Positions 1-6,021 of a stretch of 7,744 nt of DNA are shown here, in pieces. The notes beneath the pieces are model-generated. The model had not been told where the DNA came from. It searched no databases and was given only the letters and a program-made list of their open reading frames with translations. The stretch's first letter is position 1. Each line of letters starts with the position of its first letter. The translations under genes were made by a program, and so were the position numbers. Origin of the DNA: an uncultured Porphyromonadaceae bacterium (lineage in GTDB: Bacteria > Bacteroidota > Bacteroidia > Bacteroidales > Muribaculaceae); assembly GCA_902494595.1 (NCBI GenBank), contig CABUTY010000048.1:1-7744 (forward strand), written 5' to 3'.

Positions 1-1577
1 ACATATGTTACCGTCCTGTCGTCGACATCGCGCTTGTACACCTTGAAATGTCCCGCGCCCTGTGCGGCCACCTGCGGCAGATGAGTGATTGCCATGACCT
101 GCATATGGCCTCCCATGTCATGCATCATCCTGCCCATCCGCTCGGCTATCTCCCCCGACACTCCGGTATCCACCTCGTCGAAGATGATGGTCGGCATACT
201 CATCCGCTCGGCCATCACCGCCTTTATGCTCAGCATCAGACGTGAAATCTCGCCGCCCGACGCCGTATCGCCTACCGGCTGCAGATCCCCCTGACGGTTG
301 AAACAGCTCAGGAACTCCACATGGTCGCGGCCTGTGGCACCGACTTTCCCCCGCTCCAGCCTAATCTCGAACCTCAGATTGGGAAGTCCCAGCATGCCGG
401 CGGTGTCCGATATGCGTTGCGTAAGAATGGCGGCTCCCTTCTCGCGGCTCTCCGTAAGTCTGTCAGCAAGCCTTTTGAGGGTTTCGGCCTCCTTGCGGGC
501 CTCTTCCTCGAGACCGTGCAGGTCGTCGCCGCCATATGCAATCTCGGCAAGCTGGCCGCGAAGACGCTCATGCATATCCACAAGCTCATCGGCATCGCCC
601 ACCTTGAAGCGCTTCACCGCCTCGTAATATGCCGACATCCGCTGCGACAGTTTCTCCAACGCCGCCGGATCCGTGTCTACCGTGGAATTGATGTCCTCCA
701 CTGTGTCGGCTATATCCTCAAGCTCCGCCTGGATGAACTGCAGCCGCCCCGGTATGTCGGAATCGCGCGCGTCCTCGCCGAAGAGACCCATGTCGAGCCT
801 GTCGATTATTCCCTTGCTCTCGGCTATCCTGTCGAGAATGCTTCCTTCGCCATTCCCCAAGAGCGCCGACAGCCGGCTGAGATGCTCCTTGATTTCATCG
901 GCGTCGGAAAGCATCTCGTACCTCTTCTCTATCGCCGCGAGTTCGCCGCGACGGGGCTTCAGCCTGTCGAGCTGCTCGCACTGGAAACGCAGAAACTCTT
1001 CGTTCTCCCTGTTGCGCGCTATTCCGCGACGTATGCCGTCGATGCGCCGCTTCAGCGTTGCAAACCGCCGGAACGACTCCCGGTATTCACGATATATCTC
1101 CTCGTTGTCGGCGAAGATGTCGGTAATTCTCAGCTGTTCGGCATTGTCGGCGAGTCCGGCATTGGAATGCTGCGAATGTATGTATATCAGCCTGGGGCCT
1201 ATCTCGGCAAGCGTGGCCAGCGTCACGGGGGTGTCGTTGATGAATACCCTCGACCTTCCTTCGCTTATTTCCCGGCGGATGGTGATTTCGTTATGCGGAT
1301 CTCCTACCTCGTCGCGGTTCTCCATCCATTCGATGCCCTTGGCTTCGAAGATGTCGCGCATGGATATGTCCACATCCTCGAACAGAGCCTCCACACGCGA
1401 CTTGCGCCCCATGGACACCCGCGAGTCGGCCCGTCCTCCGGCAAGAAGCGACAATGCCCCAAGCATGATGCTCTTGCCCGAACCTGTCTCCCCGGTGATG
1501 ACCGTAAAGCCACGGCCGAACTCCAGCTCCAGACTCTCTATCAACGCATAATTCCTTATTCCAAGCCGCCTAAGCAT
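1..1577 (-). CDS. recN: DNA repair protein RecN (C-terminus cut by window edge)
   Basis: RecN is an SMC-like ATPase of the cytoplasm that acts early in recombinational repair of double-strand breaks. The reading frame starts at ATG 1577 and stays open to the window edge, giving 525 codons; the family is usually about 550 residues, so roughly 30 are missing. The N-terminus MLRRLGIRNYALIE is typical. Walker A is GETGSGKS at residues 29-36. The middle is charged and helical, as expected for the coiled-coil arms. The ABC signature lies at about residues 438-443 (TASGGE), followed by Walker B IIFDEVDTG with D467 and E468. The visible end contains ITHLPQVAAQG, the His-switch region of the ATPase. 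The start is supported by a perfect AGGAGG six bases upstream. It is the last visible gene of the dnaN-coaBC cluster, 66 bases after the DUF4835 gene. I see no frameshift or missing motif. Confidence 0.96.
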   Translation of the reverse strand, partial: MLRRLGIRNYALIESLELEFGRGFTVITGETGSGKSIMLGALSLLAGGRADSRVSMGRKSRVEALFEDVDISMRDIFEAKGIEWMENRDEVGDPHNEITIRREISEGRSRVFINDTPVTLATLAEIGPRLIYIHSQHSNAGLADNAEQLRITDIFADNEEIYREYRESFRRFATLKRRIDGIRRGIARNRENEEFLRFQCEQLDRLKPRRGELAAIEKRYEMLSDADEIKEHLSRLSALLGNGEGSILDRIAESKGIIDRLDMGLFGEDARDSDIPGRLQFIQAELEDIADTVEDINSTVDTDPAALEKLSQRMSAYYEAVKRFKVGDADELVDMHERLRGQLAEIAYGGDDLHGLEEEARKEAETLKRLADRLTESREKGAAILTQRISDTAGMLGLPNLRFEIRLERGKVGATGRDHVEFLSCFNRQGDLQPVGDTASGGEISRLMLSIKAVMAERMSMPTIIFDEVDTGVSGEIAERMGRMMHDMGGHMQVMAITHLPQVAAQGAGHFKVYKRDVDDRTVTY

Positions 1578-1583
1578 CTATAT

Positions 1584-1589
1584 CCTCCT
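1584..1589 (-). promoter_or_regulatory. Strong Shine-Dalgarno site of recN
   Basis: On the minus strand AGGAGG lies six bases before the recN ATG at 1577, which fixes that start. The dnaN, exonuclease, coaBC and PHP starts in this window have no such purine block, in line with the usual weak use of Shine-Dalgarno pairing in Bacteroidota. RecN may therefore be translated independently of the genes before it. Confidence 0.75.
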
Positions 1590-1605
1590 ATTATTTTACT
1601 TATGT

Positions 1606-1641
1606 CTTCTGACTTCTGACCTATTATGACTTCTGACTTAA
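1606..1641. repeat. Short intergenic repeats CTTCTGAC in the DUF4835-recN spacer
   Basis: The plus strand has the octamer CTTCTGAC at 1606-1613, 1613-1620 and 1630-1637. The first two are offset by exactly seven bases, so they form a heptad tandem. The block ends in TCTGACTTAA (1632-1641). Two blocks from this spacer, CTTCTGACCTAT (1613-1624) and TCTGACTTAA, recur in the spacer between the exonuclease gene and dnaN, in reversed order. Function is unknown. It could be a slippage-prone intergenic repeat of the genome, or a processing or protein-binding site. Confidence 0.6.
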
Positions 1642-1643
1642 AT

Positions 1644-2561
1644 TCACCTTTTTGGAGGGTTCTTGATATCATTGAGCCGCTGCGACTCGGTAGGATATAT
1701 GGGCTGCAGCAGGTCGTAGACAGTAGTTCTTTCCGTTTCCGGGGCTTTGCTGTATACATTCACGAGCTCGTCGAGCTTGGAGTCGCGGAATATGGAGAGG
1801 GCCACCGACATCGGGGCGACATCGAACACTTTCTTCACCTGTTGCAGCGACTCGGTAATTGCAGCCCTCCCCTTGTCGGGACTGGTGACCATCTCATCGA
1901 GTCCTTTGCGGTGGTACTGGTAGAGGAGGTCGCGGATGCCGGCCGTGTTGGTGTCGGTATATGAATTGAGCACGGCGGCGCGGTTGCGGTTGTCGTCGAA
2001 AGTACGCCACCCTATCTCGCCGCTGCTCTGCTGATACTGCACGATGCTCTGCGCCCTGTCGAAAAAGCGCTGGCCCCCCTGCGGCGAGAAACTGTCGAAG
2101 TCGATGCCGAGAAGCAGATTCGCGTAATAGTCCATAATGGCCGTCAGGTTGTTGTCGGGCTGCTGCGCGTTATATATCACCGGGTCGCCGTCAGCATAGT
2201 TGAACTCTATCTTGTTGTCCTTGAAGTTGAACAAGGTGGTGGTATACGTGGCGTTGTACACCGGCCGAATGAGCTGCACCTGCAGGTCGCCCTTCATCCG
2301 CTGGCCGTCGTATTCCGAGATGGTGAAGAAAAGACGGCACTCTATTTTCTCGTTGGGTGCCAGCGTATAGTCGCTGAAACGCGTCTCGTTCATGTAGGAG
2401 TTGAGACTCTGCTGCAGCGTCTCGAACACGCTTTTGTTGGTACCCTCGATTTTCTGGGAATTGACCTCGACAGTGGCGCGAAACTCCTGTGCCGAAGCAC
2501 CAAGAGGCAATATCACGCCTGTCATTGCGGCTAATATTGATATTTTGCGTCGTTTATTCAT
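1644..2561 (-). CDS. DUF4835-family exported protein (PorD-like)
   Basis: This is a 305-residue protein of a Bacteroidota family of unknown biochemical function (DUF4835). Some annotation pipelines label it type IX secretion protein PorD; I recall that name but cannot confirm it here. The chosen start is ATG 2561, because it begins a clear signal peptide: MNKRR, a hydrophobic stretch, then GASA at residues 21-24 with likely signal peptidase I cleavage before QEFRATV. There is no lipobox Cys, so a soluble periplasmic or outer-membrane-associated protein is inferred. Family-like stretches are SVFETLQQSLNSYMN near the mature N-terminus, LGIDFDSFSPQGGQRFF in the middle, and a C-terminal LVNVYSKAPETER. 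The ATG lies inside the last codons of coaBC (sequence ATGAATAA), so translation is probably coupled. A start 30 bases upstream at 2591 is possible but would place ten extra residues before the signal peptide. No type IX secretion genes are visible in the window. Confidence 0.88.
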   Translation of the reverse strand: MNKRRKISILAAMTGVILPLGASAQEFRATVEVNSQKIEGTNKSVFETLQQSLNSYMNETRFSDYTLAPNEKIECRLFFTISEYDGQRMKGDLQVQLIRPVYNATYTTTLFNFKDNKIEFNYADGDPVIYNAQQPDNNLTAIMDYYANLLLGIDFDSFSPQGGQRFFDRAQSIVQYQQSSGEIGWRTFDDNRNRAAVLNSYTDTNTAGIRDLLYQYHRKGLDEMVTSPDKGRAAITESLQQVKKVFDVAPMSVALSIFRDSKLDELVNVYSKAPETERTTVYDLLQPIYPTESQRLNDIKNPPKR

Positions 2562-3759
2562 TTGGCCGACAGTGCAGGATTTCATTGACAATATCCGACG
2601 CCACTTCCTTCTTGGACTTCAGGGGAAAAGACTTGGCGTCATTGGCAGAGATTACCGTCACTTTGTTGGTATCGCACGCGAAACCGGCGCCGGTATCCTT
2701 CAATGTGTTGAGAACGACCATATCGAGGTTCTTATTGCGCAGCTTTGCCTTAGCAGCCTGCACGCCGTCGTCTGTCTCGAGGGCGAAGCCCACGGTGACC
2801 TGTCCTTCTTTCTTCAACGCTCCGCATCCTGCCGCTATATCCGGATTCCTCACAAGCCTTATGTCCATTGTCTCCACGCCCTCGCGCTTGATTTTGGCGT
2901 CGGCAGTCATGGCGGGCCGATAGTCGGCCACCGCCGCGGCGAACACCGCTATGTCGCAATCGGCGAAGGCCCTGCGTGCCGCCGCATCCATCTCCAGGGC
3001 GTTTTCCACATCCACTCGCTTTATACCTGCATGCGACGTGCTGATGCTGACTGGGCCGCTTACCAGCGTAACCTCCGCACCACGTGAGGCGAACTCTTCG
3101 GCCAGTGCATAGCCCATCTTGCCGCTGGAGTAATTGCCTATGAACCTCACCGGATCCAGCCGTTCATGTGTAGGCCCGGCTGTGATGAGCACTTTCTTGC
3201 CGGCAAGCTCTTTACTGTCATTGAAGAAGTGCAGTATATGGTCGAAAATAACCTCTGGCTCGGCCATTCTTCCCTTGCCCTGCAGTCCGGAAGCCAGTTC
3301 GCCGGCCTCGGCCTCCACCATCCTGACTCCGTCAGCTTGCAGCGTGGCAAGGTTACGGCGTGTGGTGGGATGCAGGTACATGTCGAAATCCATCGCCGGA
3401 GCTATTATCACGGGTTCCCGCGCCGACAGGTATGTGGTGACCAGCATGTTGTCGGCGATACCGTTGGCCATCTTCCCTATCGTCGATGCCGTGGCCGGAG
3501 CTATTACCATAAGGTCGGCCCACAGACCCAGGTCGACATGGCTGTGCCATTCCCCGGTGTTGGCGGTGAAGAACTCGCTCACCACCGGCTTGCGGCTCAG
3601 CGACGACAGAGTGACCGGGGTGATGAACTCTTTGGCGGCAGGTGTCATCACCACCTGCACCTCGGCGCCTGCCTTCACAAGCAACCGCAACAGGCTCACG
3701 GTCTTGTAGGCAGCTATCCCGCCGCATATTCCCAGCACTATCTTCTTGCCCTGCAACAT
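2554..3759 (-). CDS. coaBC: Bifunctional phosphopantothenoylcysteine decarboxylase / phosphopantothenate-cysteine ligase
   Basis: CoaBC makes 4'-phosphopantetheine for coenzyme A in the cytoplasm: the C-terminal CoaB domain joins cysteine to 4'-phosphopantothenate using CTP, and the N-terminal flavin-dependent CoaC domain decarboxylates the product. The protein has 401 residues, the normal length. CoaC (about 1-180) shows GICGGIAAYK, the catalytic His in WHSHVDLG (H74), APATASTIGKMANG, PAMDFDMY (121-128) and the flap segment GELASGLQGKGRM (153-165). CoaB (about 188-395) shows LITAGPTHERLDPVRFIGNY, SSGKMG, FAAAVADYRP and the Lys-rich AKIKREG. By alignment from memory with E. coli CoaBC, Asn125 is Asp124 here and Cys158 is Ser157. 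The start at 3759 is chosen because the frame upstream (to 3939) only shadows the exonuclease gene and MLQGKKIVLGICGG is the normal N-terminus. It lies 7 bases after the exonuclease stop. Confidence 0.97.
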   Translation of the reverse strand: MLQGKKIVLGICGGIAAYKTVSLLRLLVKAGAEVQVVMTPAAKEFITPVTLSSLSRKPVVSEFFTANTGEWHSHVDLGLWADLMVIAPATASTIGKMANGIADNMLVTTYLSAREPVIIAPAMDFDMYLHPTTRRNLATLQADGVRMVEAEAGELASGLQGKGRMAEPEVIFDHILHFFNDSKELAGKKVLITAGPTHERLDPVRFIGNYSSGKMGYALAEEFASRGAEVTLVSGPVSISTSHAGIKRVDVENALEMDAAARRAFADCDIAVFAAAVADYRPAMTADAKIKREGVETMDIRLVRNPDIAAGCGALKKEGQVTVGFALETDDGVQAAKAKLRNKNLDMVVLNTLKDTGAGFACDTNKVTVISANDAKSFPLKSKKEVASDIVNEILHCRPNE

Positions 3760-3766
3760 ATCGAAT

Positions 3767-4549
3767 TTATTTCTTGTCGGCCAGCTTCTTGCGCGCCTCG
3801 GCATACAGCCGCGTAGCCACATCCTTGGTATTCTTGGGGAAGTCGCCCTGAAGCATCCACGCATAGAACGAGGGCTCCTTGATGAACACGTCAACCACGC
3901 TGCGCCCCTTGTGTTTGCCGAAGTTGAACACCGGCACATCCTTATCGTTGAGCACTATTCTGGAGGCGAGGTCCAGACTGCGGCCCGAACCGGAGAAGTC
4001 GGCGAGCGCCTGGACATCGTTCTTCAACGTATCGTAGCGGTCGAGCTGGCTCTTAAGCACCTCGTAGGTGGCAAGAGTGTCAGCATGCGCCGTATGCGCA
4101 TCCTCAAGATTCTTGCCGCAATAGAACTTATATGCCGCCACCAGCGTGCGCTGCTCCATCTTGTGGAAGATGTTCTGCACATCGATGAACCGGCGTCCCT
4201 CCATTTCAAAAGGTACTCCCACGCGGTTGAACTCTTCTATGAGGAGAGGTACATCAAACTTGTTGCTGTTGAAACCGGCAATATCGCAGCCCTCGAAAAT
4301 CTTTGCCAGCGACTTGGCGATCTGGCGGAATGTGGGCTCATCCTTCACATCCTCGTCAGTGATATGGTGGATGGCCGTGCTCGCCTCCGGGATGTGCATC
4401 TCCGGATTGACCCTCCGGGACTTGCTCTCTTCATCCCCGCCCGGATATACCTTGATATAGCTCAGCTCCACTATGCGGTCGTGAGTGATGTTGGTACCCG
4501 TTGTCTCCAGATCGAAGAATATCAACGGCCGCTCTAAATTCAATTCCAT
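3767..4549 (-). CDS. DEDDh 3'-5' exonuclease with ExoX-like C-terminal domain (Pol III epsilon-type)
   Basis: This 260-residue cytoplasmic exonuclease removes nucleotides from DNA 3' ends and may proofread replication or act in repair. The five metal-binding and catalytic residues of the DEDDh class are all visible: D13 and E15 in FFDLETTG (Exo I), D99 in GFNSNKFDVPLL (Exo II), and H152 and D157 in HTAHAD (Exo III). After a linker, residues about 207-245 (VFNFGKHKGRSVVDVF, then FYAWML) resemble the small C-terminal domain found in ExoX-type nucleases. Residues 180-185 (QALADF) loosely resemble a sliding-clamp-binding peptide. It lies between dnaN (64 bases upstream) and coaBC (7 bases downstream), which suggests a replication-linked role. 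Such genes are often annotated as DNA polymerase III subunit epsilon; whether this is the true proofreading subunit or a separate nuclease cannot be decided here, so no symbol is given. Confidence 0.93.
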   Translation of the reverse strand: MELNLERPLIFFDLETTGTNITHDRIVELSYIKVYPGGDEESKSRRVNPEMHIPEASTAIHHITDEDVKDEPTFRQIAKSLAKIFEGCDIAGFNSNKFDVPLLIEEFNRVGVPFEMEGRRFIDVQNIFHKMEQRTLVAAYKFYCGKNLEDAHTAHADTLATYEVLKSQLDRYDTLKNDVQALADFSGSGRSLDLASRIVLNDKDVPVFNFGKHKGRSVVDVFIKEPSFYAWMLQGDFPKNTKDVATRLYAEARKKLADKK

Positions 4550-4581
4550 GTTTACGGATTATTAAAGTTGCAGGCTCTTTA

Positions 4582-4614
4582 CCTCTGACTTAATAACTCT
4601 GCCTTCTGACCTAT
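4582..4614. repeat. Short repeats in the dnaN-exonuclease spacer, shared with the recN spacer
   Basis: The 64-base spacer holds CTTCTGACCTAT (4603-4614) and TCTGACTTAA (4584-4593), both identical to blocks in the spacer before recN, with their order swapped. A variant octamer CCTCTGAC starts at 4582. The first block runs into the dnaN stop codon (TGA, 4616-4614 on the minus strand). I see no stem-loop with a T-run, so this does not look like a terminator. Confidence 0.55.
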
Positions 4615-5738
4615 CAAATGACCTGCATCGGCATCTGTATCACCACGGTATCCTGGCCGTCGTTCTCGGTAAGCGGGGCATAAACGCCGGGGCGTGCCGG
4701 ATCCGACAGTTTGAGCTGAATGGTATCGCCGGGGAGGTTGTTGATGATCTCCACCATGAAAGCGCCGTTGAAGCCAATGGTCATGGGATTGCCGTCGTAG
4801 TCGCAGTTCACGTTCTCCTGTGCCGACATGCCATAGTCGAGGTCCTGGGCCATGAGCTGCATATTGTTGTCGCCCACGTTGACCACAACCAGGTTGGATG
4901 CCTTGTTGGCGAAGAGTGTTACGCGGCGCAGCGCCGTGAGTATCGACGCGCGGTCAACAGTGACCACAAACGGATTCTCGCGGGGTATCACACGCTCATA
5001 GTTGGGATAGACACCATTGATGAACATGCATGTCAGCTCATAGTCGCCGAATTCGAAGAGTCCGCTTTTCTCGTTGAAGGAGAGCTTGACATCGGCCATA
5101 TCCTTGCCTATGAGGCTGCGGAGTATGTTGGCAGCCTTGGGGGCGAGGATAAAGGATGCGCGGAAACCGGGCTGCGCGATGCGACTGATATAACGCACGA
5201 GCTTATGGGTGTCGGAGCTGACGAATGTGACGTCGTCCTCATGGATATCCCAGTAGATACCCATCAGCACCGGCCGCAGCGTGTCGGCACTCGCCGCATA
5301 GAGGGTATGCTCGATACCCTCCGACACCATCTGAGCCGGAAGTGTCATGGTGGTCACATTCTCGCCCTGCACGGCTATCGGCAACGGATAGTCCTCGCCG
5401 GGTATGCCCATAAATTCGAAGTGGCCGTTCAGGAAACGGATATCGATTCGTTTGGTATCATCGTCGACTTCCACAGTGATAGGCTGGTTGGAGACCTCCT
5501 TGGTAATTTCAAGCAGACGGCGTGCCGGTATGGCGATTATGCCGTCGCCCTCGCTCTCCGTGACTGCAACCCGCGCTGTAAGACTGTTCTCCTGGTCAGA
5601 ACCCGTGATGCTCAGTATGTCTCCTTCTACCCGCAACAGAAAATTGTCGAGGATATTCAGCGAATTTTTGGCGTTAATCACCTTGCCAACAGCCTGCAGC
5701 TGCTGCTGGAACGCCTTGCCGTCTACATTGAATCTCAT
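4614..5738 (-). CDS. dnaN: DNA polymerase III beta subunit (sliding clamp)
   Basis: DnaN is the ring-shaped homodimer that encircles DNA and tethers DNA polymerase III and repair enzymes. It has 374 residues (E. coli 366), consistent with three clamp domains at about 1-120, 130-250 and 253-374. Recognisable stretches are MRFNVDGKAFQQQLQAVGKV at the N-terminus, GIPGEDYPLP (111-120), RPVLMGIYWD with SSDTHKLVRY (155-184), NGVYPNYERVIP (241-252), and the C-terminal MPMQVI, which corresponds to the MPMRL that lines the partner-binding pocket in E. coli. The start at 5738 matches the family N-terminus; no Shine-Dalgarno is seen before it. It opens a run of five same-strand genes. It is not next to dnaA here. 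Its upstream leader carries a foldback element, so expression may be affected. Confidence 0.98.
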   Translation of the reverse strand: MRFNVDGKAFQQQLQAVGKVINAKNSLNILDNFLLRVEGDILSITGSDQENSLTARVAVTESEGDGIIAIPARRLLEITKEVSNQPITVEVDDDTKRIDIRFLNGHFEFMGIPGEDYPLPIAVQGENVTTMTLPAQMVSEGIEHTLYAASADTLRPVLMGIYWDIHEDDVTFVSSDTHKLVRYISRIAQPGFRASFILAPKAANILRSLIGKDMADVKLSFNEKSGLFEFGDYELTCMFINGVYPNYERVIPRENPFVVTVDRASILTALRRVTLFANKASNLVVVNVGDNNMQLMAQDLDYGMSAQENVNCDYDGNPMTIGFNGAFMVEIINNLPGDTIQLKLSDPARPGVYAPLTENDGQDTVVIQMPMQVI

Positions 5739-5786
5739 ATCTTGTATTGCTTTTTTGCTATTTTTCTTTATTAACGCCGACTTGAT

Positions 5787-5984
5787 GGCTCTAAGAAACT
5801 GTTTTAATTTATGTGTAAATTTTTATTATACTTTATGAAGCCATGCTTTTAAGAATCTTTTTGGTGCTTACCGCCAGGTTTCGTCGGTCACGATCCCCGC
5901 ATCGCTCCCTCCTCAACTTGCGGAAATCCCACAAAAATCTTCTCAAAATCATTGGCTCATAAATTTAAACAGTTTCTAAGAGCC
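5787..5984. mobile_element. Foldback MITE-like element in the dnaN leader
   Basis: The two ends, 5787-5813 and 5958-5984, are inverted copies that match at 25 of 27 positions. A second, inner inverted repeat (5839-5863 against 5932-5957) matches less well, at about four positions in five, and weaker pairing continues inward (ACCGCCAGGTT against AACTTGCGGAA), so the whole stretch can fold on itself. It is too short to code for a transposase. The likely mobile unit is 5795-5976 (182 bases, ends GAAACTGTTT...), flanked by a 3-base direct repeat TAA at 5792-5794 and 5977-5979. Small non-coding elements of this build (MITEs) are moved by the transposase of a related insertion sequence; a TNA duplication would fit some IS5-family groups, but the parent is not identified. 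The element ends 48 bases before the dnaN start and lies downstream of the probable dnaN promoter, so it should be transcribed in the leader. Confidence 0.75.
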
Positions 5985-5986
5985 TT

Positions 5987-6002
5987 CCGGAATTATCTCC
6001 GG
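5987..6002 (-). other. Small hairpin in the dnaN leader
   Basis: CCGGA at 5987-5991 and TCCGG at 5998-6002 can pair around a 6-base loop. It lies just downstream of the predicted transcription start and next to the foldback element. There is no T-run after it, so it is not a typical terminator. It could be a leader RNA structure or chance. Confidence 0.35.
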
Positions 6003-6021
6003 CGCCTTCATCTTCAATCTG

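Noticed and set aside
321..1619. Long open frame of 432 codons on the plus strand opposite recN
   Set aside because: It is in exact codon register with recN on the other strand. There, stops would need TTA, CTA or TCA codons in recN, which are rare in this GC-rich gene. Its protein shows no family features, while the recN frame shows all RecN motifs.
3760..3939. 60-residue N-terminal extension of coaBC
   Set aside because: It overlaps the exonuclease gene, is Arg- and Ser-rich like an out-of-frame translation, and precedes the normal CoaC N-terminus that starts at 3759.
3746..4537. Plus-strand open frame opposite the exonuclease gene
   Set aside because: It is in the same antisense register as the true gene and has no recognisable motif. 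The open frames opposite coaBC (3166-3816), dnaN (5205-5774) and the PHP gene (6447-7025) are rejected for the same reason.
4550..4613. Terminator between dnaN and the exonuclease gene
   Set aside because: No stem of useful length followed by a T-run was found on the minus strand, so continued transcription into the exonuclease gene is more likely.
5825..5830. TATAAT on the minus strand inside the element, about 87 bases before dnaN
   Set aside because: It has no -35 partner at the right distance, and Bacteroidota primary promoters use TTTG and TAnnTTTG instead. It remains a fallback if the upstream promoter is disproved.
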